From Holophagales bacterium (lineage in GTDB: Bacteria > Acidobacteriota > Thermoanaerobaculia > UBA5066), in the NCBI GenBank assembly GCA_016719485.1, contig JADJZB010000009.1, positions 124,001 to 188,000 of the forward strand: a stretch of 64,000 nucleotides of DNA, written 5' to 3'. The notes under the pieces are model-generated. The model saw only the letters and a list, made by a program, of their open reading frames with translations. It had not been told where the DNA came from and ran no database searches. Of this stretch, positions 1 to 8,181 are shown one piece after another. The translations under genes and the position numbers were made by a program. Position 1 is the stretch's first letter. Each line of letters begins with the position of its first letter.

Positions 1-194
1 CGCGCCTTCGTGATGCCGCGCTCCTGGGCCCAGAGGATGAAGGCCCCGAGGGCACTCTCGCAGTTCTGGACGTAGGGGTCGGAGTAGCCGCGGGTCCTCA
101 GGGCATCGAGCCACAGGAGCCGCAGGACCGGCATCCCCTCGGGGTCGGTGGGGTCGAGAAAGGGCCAGGACTTCTTCTGCCCCTTGCGCGCCAT
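1..194 (-). CDS. Tyrosine recombinase, N-terminal part only (copy A)
   Basis: First 64 or so residues of a XerC/D-type phage integrase, cut by the window edge. It begins MARKGQKKSWPF and contains the start of the SAM-like core-binding domain. The ATG at 192-194 overlaps the TGA of the primase-helicase gene (ATGA), so the two are probably translationally coupled. The same start occurs in copy B at 11781, where three single-base insertions change residues 15-22 but restore the frame. The copy A wording (DPTDPEGMP) is probably the correct one. The catalytic domain lies outside the window. Confidence 0.85.
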   Translation of the reverse strand, partial: MARKGQKKSWPFLDPTDPEGMPVLRLLWLDALRTRGYSDPYVQNCESALGAFILWAQERGITKA

Positions 195-3100
195 CAGAGC
201 CCCCGCGCGAGGGCCGGCGTTCGCAGGACGTAGGGCCGCGCCGGTCCGGGCATGTGACTACGGTCCGCCTGTGCGTACGCTTTCAGGAGAGGCCCCTTAT
301 CTCCATTTCCGCCCGCCTCGGCCGCCATCGCCGCCAAAGCCGCATGGGGAGCGACCTCCGGCACGATGGACGGGACCACGGAAGGCCCCCGAAAGGCCCC
401 CAAAGGCCCCCCGAAACCACCCGCGGAGGTGGCCTCCGAGCCCGCGGAAGTCGTGGACGTACGCATGGGTTCGGGCCTCTTGCCGGTGAGGGTCTCGGCG
501 TCGCAGAGGCCGATGAGGAAGGGCTCCCCGTCCTGCCCTGGCCGTCATAGAGGAGCTCGTAGACGAAGCTCTGGCCCCGGCCTCCGCGGTGGACGAGGAC
601 GTACTCGAGAAAGACGAGCCGCTGCATGTGCCGCCAGACCTGGTCGTGGCTCCAGCCCGTGGCGCGCCGGATGTCGCGGATCGTGAAGCGCAGGTCGGCC
701 CTCTCGACGCCGTTCTTGCCGGCCGTCTCGGTGACCATCCCGTCGAGCAGCTCCAGGAGCCGCCGCGTCTGCGGCGGCAGCTCGTCGAGCGAGCGGCCGA
801 GGACCTCGGCCGCGAGACGGTTGGCGAGGACGATGTCGGAGGGGAGCACCTCGATGTACTCCTTCGTCCGCCCGAAGCGCGTCTCGGCTTTGACGGACCT
901 CTGGTACTGGTGGAGGAGCGCGATCGACTCGATGAGGGTGAGGTACTTGACGTGATCGCGCCGGGTGCGCGTCCGGTCGTCGAGGAAGGTCAGCTCGCGG
1001 ACGTAAGGGTTGATGACGTGGAGGGGGCGCAGAAGCCTCTGCGCGTTGTGGTGGCGGCGGTAGATCTCCTCGCGCTCCTCGCGGGAGAAGAGGCCCTCCA
1101 GCGTCTGGCTCTCGCGCTGGAGCTTGTGGATGCGCCGGGTCTGCTCGCGACCCTCGTCGACGGTCAGGACGATGGCGCGGTTGAGGAGCTCCTCGTCGAC
1201 CTCCACGGCCGTCGTGGCCAGGATGATCATGACCGGCCCTTCGACGTGGTACTCCTTGGTGACGAGCTTGCCGGTGCCGGGATCCTTGCCGGTGGAGGCG
1301 ATGGTGATCTCGCCTTCGCTCTGGAGGAGCTTCAAGGCGTAGGCCGCCTTCTGCGCCCCTTCCTCTTCGACGATGGCGAGGATCTTGTTTTTGAAGTCCT
1401 TCCCTTCGAAATAGAAGAGGGAGTGCTCGGAGAGGGCCGAGTACTTCTCGCGGTCCTCCTTCGGGACGAGCGCCAGGACGGCTTCATCAGGGCCGTCTTG
1501 CCCGCGGCGGAGCTGGAGCGGACGATGACGGCGAGGGGCGGGCGAGCTTGCGGGAGACGGCTGCGAAGTAGCCGAGGAGCTTGTTGGTCTCCTCGCCGAC
1601 GGCGCCGCAGCCTCGTAGTCGGCGAGGATGCGGGAGACGAGGTCCTCGCTCGTGAGCAGCTCGAGCGCCTCGGCCCTCTCCTCCTCGGTCATGACGTGGG
1701 CCGGCGTCGACGGCTTGAGCGCCTCGGCCAGGGCCTTCCGCTGCAGCTCTTCGAGAGAGCGCAGGATGCGGCCGAGGTCCCAGCGGACGACGTCGGCCTT
1801 CACGCCCATCTCGTGGGAGGCCTGCTTCTCGAAGAGGGTCCTCTGGCGCGAGGAGACGAAGTCGAAGCGGTCGAGAAACCAGCCCGACAGAGGCGAGGGA
1901 GGCGCGAAGAGGTCGCCCTCGCGGCGGGCCTCGACGCTGACGGAAAGACCTCCGCTCCGAAGCGCCTTCTTCAGGCCACGGACGCGGTAGCTCCGGTCTT
2001 CGTAGCGGAAGAGAGCCTCGTCGTCGTTGACGAGCTCGCCGATCTTTCTTCTTTAGCGGCTTCTTCCGGGATCGCCGGAGCCGCGGGCGCGAATGCGCCC
2101 GCGGGCTCCGCGGCGGCTAAAGAAGATTCTTTAGCTGCTGTCGCGGGTACGGGTACGGTGGCGGCCGCCGCCGGCCGCTCGCCGGCGCCCTTCCACTCGG
2201 CGCTGCGGAGGAGAAGGCCGAGAGACTTCTCCGGCGGCGTCACCTTGCGGGCGTAGTCGTTGGCGTCCATCCCTTTCGGGAAGAGGACGCGCGAGGTGGC
2301 GATGCCGCAGGCGCCGAGCTTCTTGCCGAGGGCCTCGGCGGCTCTGTCGCCGGCTTCGTCGCGGTCGTAGGCGATGAGGACATGCTCGACGGCTTCGCGC
2401 TGGAAGAGGGCCAGGTGATCGGTCGTGAAGCCCTCGACGCCGTAGCTCGCCGTGACGTTGCGGAAGCCGGCGGACCAGAAGGTGAGGGCGTCGATGAGGG
2501 CCTCGCAGAGGATGACTTCCTTCCGGCCCTTCAGCCCCGCGGCGTTGAAGACGCCGCGATGGGCTCCGGGGAGGTAGAGGTGCTTCGGTGCGCCGCTCTT
2601 CGCGGGGTCGTCGATGCGGCGGCCGTAGATCTCGGCGACGTTGCCGGCCTCGTCGAAGACGGGGATGACCAGACAGCCGACGAAATGCTCGTGGCCGGAA
2701 GCACGGTAGATCCCGATGCTCTGGAGCTTCGTCCGGATCTCGTAGCCGGCCTTGCGATTGATCAGGGGGCAGGCGCAGGCCGAGGGTGCGGTTGGAGAAG
2801 CCGAGCTGGAAGTGGTTCGTGAGGTCGGGATGCGTGAGGCCGCGCCGCTCGAGATACGCGAGGGCTTCGGGGCTCTCCCTGAGTGTCTCGTGGTAGTAGG
2901 CGACGACCTGGCGCTTCGCTTCTTCCTCCGAGGCTTCCGGCTCCACGGGCGAGGCGAGGGTGCGGACGGTGGAGCGCTTCGGAGGTGAGAGGCGCGAGGA
3001 CTCGAGCGCGAAGAATTCCGAGAGGAGGACGTCGGCCGCGTGGCGGAAGCTGACGCCCTCGCTCTTCATCACCCAGTCGATCGCCGTGCCGCCCGTCTGG

Positions 3101-3291
3101 CACGCGCCCATGCAGTGCCACAGGCCCTTCGACGGCGTGACGACCAGAGAGGGAGTTTTGTCGGGGTGGTTCGGGCAGAGGCCGAGGAGGTTCTCGCCGT
3201 GGGGTTTGAGCGCCACCCGGCGCCCGATCAGCTCCGCCAGCGGGACCTCCTGCTTGATGCGCGCCAGAAGCTCGTCGGGGATTCGGGGCAT
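194..3291 (-). pseudogene. Primase-helicase fusion, copy A, broken by several frameshifts
   Basis: Reads as one protein of about 1030 residues once indels are corrected against copy B. The N-terminus has a DnaG-type CHC2 zinc finger (LCPNHPDKTPS...HCMGACQTGG). A TOPRIM domain follows (EVILCEALIDAL and AYDRDEAGD, best read in copy B). Then come an acidic/Ala-rich linker, a P-loop ATPase (SSSAAGKT Walker A; AIVEEEG Walker B-like) and a winged-helix-like segment (RRATGWSHDQVWRHMQRL). The ATG at 3291 is preceded by GGAGGTG. Frame breaks against copy B lie near 2770 (extra G), 2047 (missing T), 1497-1620 (several) and 540. Likely replication protein of the element. Frame loss may be sequencing error rather than decay. 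Confidence 0.8.
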
Positions 3292-3402
3292 CGGGCACCT
3301 CCGTTCCCGCCTTCCCGCCCGACCCTGTCAAGAGAGGCTGGCGGGAAAGACTTTCTATTAACGCTTGACTCTAGACTAAGTCTTTAGCGAAACTCAAGCC
3401 CG
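3292..3402. promoter_or_regulatory. Divergent control region with palindromic operator candidate (copy A)
   Basis: This 111-bp gap separates the divergent primase and HTH genes and holds the only AT-richer stretch nearby (3342-3390). It contains a perfect 11-bp palindrome agactaagtct at 3373-3383, a TTGACT at 3365-3370, and a second agact half-site at 3348. The layout suggests that the HTH protein represses both directions from here. The operator role is inferred. Confidence 0.5.
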
Positions 3403-3807
3403 ATGAGCAAGGCCCTTCTGGAAACCGGCGCTACCTTGCTGCTGATGCCCAGCTCCACCGAGGCCCTCACCTTCGGGCGCCGGCTCCAGGAGATCCGCAA
3501 GAAGCGCGGCCTCTCCCAGAAGGAGCTCGGCGCCGCCGTCGGCGTCCACTACATCCAGGTCTCCAAGTACGAGACCGGCGTCAATTTCCCGACCGTCGGC
3601 AAGGTCCTCCAGATCGCCCGCACCCTCCAGGTCTCCCTCGACCAGCTCTTCGGCGAGGTCGTCCCCGACGAGGCCCACGTCAAGAATCTCCGCCTCCTGC
3701 GCCGCTTCCGCGAGCTCGAGCAGCTCCCCAAGGACGACCAGGAGACCGCCATCAAGCTCGTCGACGCCCTCATCGCCCAGGGCAAGATCCGGAAGATCGT
3801 CGGGTGA
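3403..3807 (+). CDS. XRE-family HTH transcriptional regulator (copy A)
   Basis: 134-residue Cro/CI-type regulator. The HTH_3 domain spans about residues 23-80: FGRRLQEIRKKRGLSQKEL, then HYIQVSKYETG as recognition helix, then PTVGKVLQIARTL. The C-terminal 50 residues are helical and charged, probably for dimerisation. No Shine-Dalgarno stands before ATG 3403; an in-frame ATG at 3445 is an alternative start and would still keep the whole HTH. Both copies encode an identical protein, unlike the other genes of the repeat. It is followed 10 nt later by the nuclease gene, so the two form an operon, and it faces the primase gene. Likely the switch that keeps the element silent. Confidence 0.88.
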   Translation: MSKALLETGATLLLMPSSTEALTFGRRLQEIRKKRGLSQKELGAAVGVHYIQVSKYETGVNFPTVGKVLQIARTLQVSLDQLFGEVVPDEAHVKNLRLLRRFRELEQLPKDDQETAIKLVDALIAQGKIRKIVG

Positions 3808-3817
3808 GACGGCACGC

Positions 3818-4636
3818 GTGAAGCTCAAAGAAGAAGCGATCGGGGCCGCGGACATCAAGGAGTACCTGGAAGGGGTCTCCGACTTCGCCTTCGAGATGGA
3901 GGTCCTCTCCGAGCTCGAGCGCCTCGGCTTCAAGTGTGAGCACGGCGGGACCTATACCGATCCCGTCACAGGGAAAGCGCGGCAGTTCGATATCCGGGCC
4001 CGCAAGTCGCAAGGGCGGGCCTGCCTCGTCCTCTGCGCCGAGTGCAAAAACATCCGGGACTTCTACCCCCTCGTCGTGCACCGCGTGCCACGCCGCACCG
4101 AGGAGGCCTTCCACACGGTCATCCGCTACGAGCCGCTTCGCGGCAGCACCGTCCCTCCGGTCACCGATCTCCACATCCTCAAACAGGCCGAGGGCCTCTA
4201 TCCCGAGGGCCAGCCGGTCGGGAAGCGGATCGACCAGGTGGGGCGGGCTCCGGGACAGCCCGGTGAGATCGTCAGCTCCGACCGCGATGTCTTCGAGAAG
4301 GTCGCGCAGGCCATCGCCTCAGCGCAGGACGTCACGCTGGATCTCGTGCGGCAGCGCGATCGCGCCGAATACGTCGTCCTGCCGGTCACGGTGATTCCAG
4401 ATGGCCGGCTCTGGGTTGCGGACTACGAGCCCGGAGGAAAGCGGCTCGGTGAGCCGCGACAGGAGCCGGGGACACAGCTCTTCGTGGGCCAGGCGTGGAC
4501 TCTCGATCTCCCGTATCGGCCGTTCAGGCTGTCGCATCTCGAGATCGCCACGTTCAGCCATCTGGCGGCGTTGGTGGAGACGCGGGCAGCCCTCACGTCC
4601 GAAGCAGTCTTTCCCCCGCCACCGCCACAGGACTGA
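3818..4636 (+). CDS. PD-(D/E)XK restriction-endonuclease-like protein (copy A, intact)
   Basis: 272 residues with GTG start, 10 nt after the HTH stop. Residues 20-75 show a PD-(D/E)XK core: FAFEMEVLSELERLGF (helix with Glu), then GKARQFDIRARK (Asp), then LVLCAECKN (E-x-K). This resembles Mrr-like or Holliday-junction-type nucleases. The remaining 190 residues match nothing I recognise; they include a proline-rich tail (PPPPPQD). No methyltransferase partner is adjacent. Substrate and role (defence, element processing) are unknown. The hairpin tract starts right after the stop, including a 7-bp-stem hairpin (4650-4666) that may end transcription. Copy A is intact; copy B has a one-base deletion. 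Confidence 0.7.
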   Translation: MKLKEEAIGAADIKEYLEGVSDFAFEMEVLSELERLGFKCEHGGTYTDPVTGKARQFDIRARKSQGRACLVLCAECKNIRDFYPLVVHRVPRRTEEAFHTVIRYEPLRGSTVPPVTDLHILKQAEGLYPEGQPVGKRIDQVGRAPGQPGEIVSSDRDVFEKVAQAIASAQDVTLDLVRQRDRAEYVVLPVTVIPDGRLWVADYEPGGKRLGEPRQEPGTQLFVGQAWTLDLPYRPFRLSHLEIATFSHLAALVETRAALTSEAVFPPPPPQD

Positions 4637-6480
4637 CCGCCGCCGGCACGCGGTTTAGGAAACCGCTGCACGACACGTCTCGCGTGGCGCCAGGGCGCGC
4701 AGAGCACCAGAGCACGAAAGGGCACCCGCGGGCGGCTCCGGCGGAAGGCCCGGTCGAGCCGGACCCTCTGCGAGCGTCGCGCCGGGCGGGCCCTCCCGGC
4801 CTCCCGCCCGTCACGTCCCTTGCATCCCGTCCCGGCCGCGTCACTGCGGCCGAGGGCGGCCTCCGTGTCCCGGCGCTTCGCGCCGCCGCGTCCGGGCCGG
4901 GCCGCTTCCGCCGAAGTGCACTTCGGCGGCCCGGAGTCAGCCATGTCCCTCGCCGCGCAGCGGCGAGGGGGCGGGCCTCCCGCCTCCGGGGCGCGCACGG
5001 CGCGCCCTGCGGTCGAACAAGTTGCGACCGTCACCGCCCGCGGGTGTAGGGAGCGCACGGCCTACGGAAGCTCAGCTTCCGCTTCACGGCCGCGCGAGCA
5101 GCTAAAGGCCCGTCACGCGGGCTGCGAGGCCGGGCACGCCAAGCCCCTGCGCGTTCACTGCTCGGGCCTTGGCGCGCCCGCGCAGCCCCCGCGCCGGGCA
5201 TCCCTTCAAAGGCGGCCCCTTGCGGCGCGGCGCTCAAGGCCCTGGCAGTGCGGCCGCTCGGCCGCGCTGCGGTCCTCTCGCGCGGGCCGCAGGCCCGCGC
5301 TCGGGCACCTTCGCGCGCGCAGCCTCCCGCCAGGGCGGACACCGACGAGGACGACGAGGACGAGACCGACGAGAGCGGCAGCGAAAGGAAGAAAGCAGCT
5401 CGAGCGTGCCGTCCTCGTCGAGCCCCCGCGGCGACATCGTCGACGCGGAGACCGCAAGGGCTCCGCGATATCAGAGACGACGCGCTCCGGCCCGCAGGCG
5501 GTCAAGGACGCGCGCAGCGCGAGGCTCGTAGAGCCGGTTCCTTGACGGCCGAGGACCGGGGCGCACGGACCCCGGGTGGCCTTCGGGGCGGGCCTTGTCC
5601 AGGGCCTTCGGCCGCTTCGCGGCGAGCTGCGCTCGCCCTGGACAAGGCCCGCCCCTTCGGCCCCATCTCGGCTATGAGGAGATGCAGCGGCATCTCCTCG
5701 GTGAGGAGCAGGCTCGACGACGAAAGCGACGTCGCCGAGAAAGTGGCAGAAAACGTTAGCCAACGAGGCCTCCGCGGCAGACGTTGTCTGCCTGCGAGCC
5801 CTTCGATGCAGAAGACGTACGGCGAAGAGGGCCGCGAGGCTTCTTTCCTTAGCCGCTCCCGGGCGGCCTCCGGCCGCGCTGGCGCGAGGGCGCTCGGGGC
5901 GCGGTGCTCGAGCACCGCAGCGAAGCGCGGCGCGCAGAGGTCCGCGCCCCGATCTTCGCGCCCGCAGTGCCAGCGCTTCAGAGCCGCGGCGCTCGCAGCG
6001 CCGCCTCCGCTGAAGTACGGCCTGGCGCGGCTCTCGCCCGCGACGCCGCCGGGCCGAGGAGCGCAGCTCGCGAGCACCAGAGGCGCGTGCGGCGGCGCGT
6101 TCGCGAGAGCCGTTGACAGGCCCTTCAGCGACCGCGCGGCGCGCGCACCGTACGACCACGGCGGTGTCGGCCTAACTCTGTTAGGCCGCAGGGCTCGCCG
6201 CAGCGAGCGATCAGCGAGCGGAGGCGATGCCCCGGAGGCGCGCGGGGCCTGCGCGTAGTGAAACGGAGCGCCTCATTTGGCCGGCGCGGCCCAAACGCGT
6301 TTGGGCTCGCGGGGCGCTGCTCGGCGCGTGCCGGAGGGAGGTCCGAGGAGGGGCCCCGGCACGCGCCGTGCTCGCGCCCGTACCTTCCTCGCCCGCGCGC
6401 CGGAGCCGCCGGGGTCGCCCTTTCGGGCTCCCCTCGGCGGCTCCTTCGGGGCGTCGTGGCCTCCGGGGAGGTCAGCGGTC
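4637..6480. repeat. Gene-free tract packed with perfect hairpins (copy A)
   Basis: About 1.85 kb without a credible gene: possible frames are Arg/Ala/Pro-rich and are broken by indels relative to copy B. It holds many perfect inverted repeats: 4650-4666, 4908-4929 (22-bp palindrome), 5585-5655 (21-bp arms), 5676-5699 (10-bp arms), 5776-5792, 5901-5918 (18-bp palindrome), 6168-6188 (9-bp arms), 6289-6306 (18-bp palindrome), 6323-6367 (12-bp arms) and 6402-6444 (10-bp arms). The same hairpins recur in copy B. Possible roles are a large structured RNA, a single-strand origin or initiation region, or a hairpin-array mobile sequence. None is proven. Confidence 0.75.
5585..5655. repeat. Long inverted repeat, 21-bp perfect arms
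   Basis: Arms at 5585-5605 and 5635-5655 are exact reverse complements (ggggcgggccttgtcc... pairs with ...ggacaaggcccgcccc). The 29-nt centre holds a further small hairpin (ggcgagc/gctcgcc) that overlaps the right arm by three bases. Copy B keeps the structure at about 16992-17060 with one base less in each flank. It is the longest stem in the tract. Confidence 0.85.
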
Positions 6481-6500
6481 GGTTCAGACTTCGCGCCGCT

Positions 6501-7010
6501 TCAGTCCTTGAGGAAGACTGGATGGAATGCTGAGTCCTCCAAGATGTAGACGATCGAGGAGCTTTCGTACTTAACCACGTGGACGACCGCGTGCTTGCTT
6601 GAGCGCCTCTCTCCCGTAGCAACATCCTCGAAAGTGCCCTTGGGTTCAGCAAACACCGCCGAAACGGAGCCATCTGGGATTCGATCGACCTCGACCAGCT
6701 GCCATCCTCTCGCGGCATGTCGTGCCGTGATGACGATCGCCTCTTTCCCGGACCTCAAGATCAGTGCATAGGAAGTCACCTTGTCGCCGAAGAAATCAGC
6801 CTTTGCGACGCCGGGGCACGACCCTGCGTTCTCCGATTCGTAGAGCTTTCGCTCATGCTCAGAGAGGTCTGACAGCGAGTTCAGTCTGTACGTCGAGTAC
6901 TGTGCCTGGACGGCACGCCAGAGCGAAGCCGGACCCGCTTGTGCGCAAGGATCCTCGATGGCCCCGGCAGCACCAATGCAGAGCGCGACAGAAACGGCGA
7001 GCGAAAGCAT
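6501..7010 (-). CDS. Periplasmic small protein, candidate immunity partner of the Rhs tip (copy A)
   Basis: 169 residues with a Sec signal peptide (MLSLAVSVALCIGAAGA, likely cleaved near residue 17-20). The mature part has no family I recognise; it contains three cysteines or fewer and ends FHPVFLKD. ATG 7010 is preceded by AAAGGAGGGG at a good distance, one of the strongest RBSs of the window. It lies 16 nt downstream of the Rhs-tip stop and on the same strand, the usual place for an immunity gene. Export fits an antagonist of a toxin acting in the periplasm. In copy B the gene is broken. The immunity role is inferred from position and export only. Confidence 0.6.
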   Translation of the reverse strand: MLSLAVSVALCIGAAGAIEDPCAQAGPASLWRAVQAQYSTYRLNSLSDLSEHERKLYESENAGSCPGVAKADFFGDKVTSYALILRSGKEAIVITARHAARGWQLVEVDRIPDGSVSAVFAEPKGTFEDVATGERRSSKHAVVHVVKYESSSIVYILEDSAFHPVFLKD

Positions 7011-7026
7011 CTCTTCGGCCCCTCCT

Positions 7027-7521
7027 TTACGGAATCGGCGGGCAGTCGCCGGGGCAGGGTGGAATCGAGTTGGGGGCCGAAGGTCGAGGCTTCCTCGGCG
7101 GCACCAGCTGGAAGTGGTAATGCGCTCCGGTACCGAACTTCGTCTTTCTGGTCCGCTCGTCCAGCACGTAGGGCGCGCCGCAGAATCGCGCGCAACAGAA
7201 CACCGTCTTCGAAGGAGCTCCATTAGGCCGGATGTCGAATGAGGTGCCTCCGGCGTGCCCCGGGTCTGCATGCCGTCCGTTCGAGGACGCTGTCACCGTT
7301 ATCGGCCGGCCCGTGCAGATCTCGAGACAGTTCATGAAGAAGTCCCCATCGGGAGTGAGCGAGGGAACTCCGTCACCCAAGGTATAGAGACCCATCGGGT
7401 CCTTGAAGGCCGTGGGTGCATTCCAGACGTATGCGTACGCAGAGTCCTGCTGGACGATGAACTCACGCCACCGATCCTGCACCGGATCTTCCTGAGTGAA
7501 GAGGAAGAGATCCTCCGTCAT
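7027..7521 (-). CDS. Orphan Rhs C-terminal tip with M15-like zinc peptidase signature (copy A)
   Basis: About 160 residues matching the end of the full Rhs gene from TQEDPVQDRWREF onward; homology starts exactly at base 7501, at the Rhs core motif (GRFxQEDP). It has no Rhs repeats of its own; the nearest ATG is 7521 (MTEDLFLF). The tip reads KDPMGLYTLGDG, then GHAGGTSFDIRPNG (HxxxxxxD, bases about 7231-7260), then AHYHFQLV (HxH at 7114-7122). This His-Asp-HxH order matches the metal site of M15 D,D-peptidase-like folds, which occur as Rhs tips. The frame is intact here but scrambled in copy B. Expression may need recombination onto an Rhs backbone. Confidence 0.65.
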   Translation of the reverse strand: MTEDLFLFTQEDPVQDRWREFIVQQDSAYAYVWNAPTAFKDPMGLYTLGDGVPSLTPDGDFFMNCLEICTGRPITVTASSNGRHADPGHAGGTSFDIRPNGAPSKTVFCCARFCGAPYVLDERTRKTKFGTGAHYHFQLVPPRKPRPSAPNSIPPCPGDCPPIP

Positions 7522-7709
7522 CCCCCGGCCAGGAATCCCCGCAAGCCCGCTGCCCATCGGCACTTCCGTACCCCAGAGGCTCGGTGCACGTGGCCGCGGA
7601 GAAGTCGAAAGCCCCGATGCGAGTTTCCGGGATAACAGGCGGGCGCCGGTGCTGCGTAGGCCGTCCCCAGGCTCGGCTCGGCGACGATGTTCTGCACGAT
7701 GCGGCCAGT
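7502..7709. other. Short spacer without recognised gene
   Basis: Sequence between the breakpoint of the Rhs tip and the stop of the Vsr gene. No Rhs repeat coding remains and no gene, stem-loop or promoter stands out. The repeat match to copy B ends at its right edge of copy A (7501). Confidence 0.5.
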
Positions 7710-8144
7710 CTACCGCCCGCCCCGCAGTTCGGCTTGGCGCAGGACCTTCGTGAGACTCGCGCGGAGCTCCTCCGGGCTCGAGCGCCTTACGCGGCACTCC
7801 CAGATCGTCTTCACCGACCAGCCCGTGGCCCGGAGCTTCCTCTCGTTGCGAGCGTCGCGCGCCTTGTTCCCCGCGATCTTCTCGAGCCAGTAGCGGCGAT
7901 GGAGCCCGGGGACGCGGCCCTTCAGGCAACGGTGCCCGTGCCAGAAGCAGCCCTTCACCTGCACGATGAGGCCGAGCCTCTTCATAACGATGTCGGGCCG
8001 CCCAGGCAGGGCGGCGGCGTGGAGGCGGAAGCGGTAGCCCATCGCGTGGAGTGCGCGGCGGACGGCGATCTCGGGCTTCGTGTCCTTGGCCCGGATCGCG
8101 GCCATCACCTCCGAGCGCTTCTCGCGGGTGAAGACGTCGGCCAC
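7710..8144 (-). CDS. vsr: Very short patch repair endonuclease Vsr
   Basis: 144 residues, the normal Vsr length. It nicks beside T:G mismatches that arise when a 5-methylcytosine made by a Dcm-type enzyme deaminates. Visible family motifs: MADVFTREKRSEVMAAIRAKDTKPE at the start (here the typical KRSxxMxxIxxKxTxPE), then GRPDIVM (catalytic Asp), GCFWHGHRC (zinc and active-site His) and KARDARNERKLRATGW. It lies 38 nt after the corrected end of the restriction gene and on the same strand, completing a methyltransferase-restriction-Vsr set. The frame is intact. Confidence 0.93.
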   Translation of the reverse strand: MADVFTREKRSEVMAAIRAKDTKPEIAVRRALHAMGYRFRLHAAALPGRPDIVMKRLGLIVQVKGCFWHGHRCLKGRVPGLHRRYWLEKIAGNKARDARNERKLRATGWSVKTIWECRVRRSSPEELRASLTKVLRQAELRGGR

Positions 8145-8181
8145 GGCGCTCCCCGTGCGGCGCGCCCCTGCGCGCCGCCTC

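Larger units (their letters stand above)
1..7501. repeat. Direct repeat of the mobile element, copy A (left end outside window)
   Basis: Base 1 aligns with base 11585 and the match continues to 7501/18886. It covers the recombinase start, primase-helicase, HTH gene, nuclease gene, hairpin tract, small periplasmic gene and Rhs tip. Up to about 6480 the copies differ mainly by single-base indels in homopolymers plus one 173-bp deletion in copy B. Beyond that point they differ heavily. The left limit is unknown because the window starts inside it. Confidence 0.95.

Noticed and set aside
589..2256. Open frame of 555 codons on the plus strand opposite the primase-helicase gene
   Set aside because: Exact antisense shadow of a well-supported gene; its Asp/Glu/Leu/Val-rich text mirrors the codon use of the true strand.
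6168..6188. Integron attC-like ends (GCCTAAC ... GTTAGGC)
   Set aside because: Both core boxes match the consensus, but only 3 bp separate them, so the inner boxes and loop of an attC site are missing. No integron integrase and no cassette genes are present.
5248..6258. Long open frame (about 336 codons, plus strand) inside the hairpin tract
   Set aside because: Arg/Ala-rich composition, no start signal, no family pattern, and the frame is broken by indels in copy B. It is explained by GC-rich DNA with few stop codons.
4637..6480. CRISPR array or retron/group II intron as explanation of the repeats
   Set aside because: Stems differ from each other, there are no equal spacers, no cas genes, no reverse transcriptase and no domain V-like hairpin that I could find.
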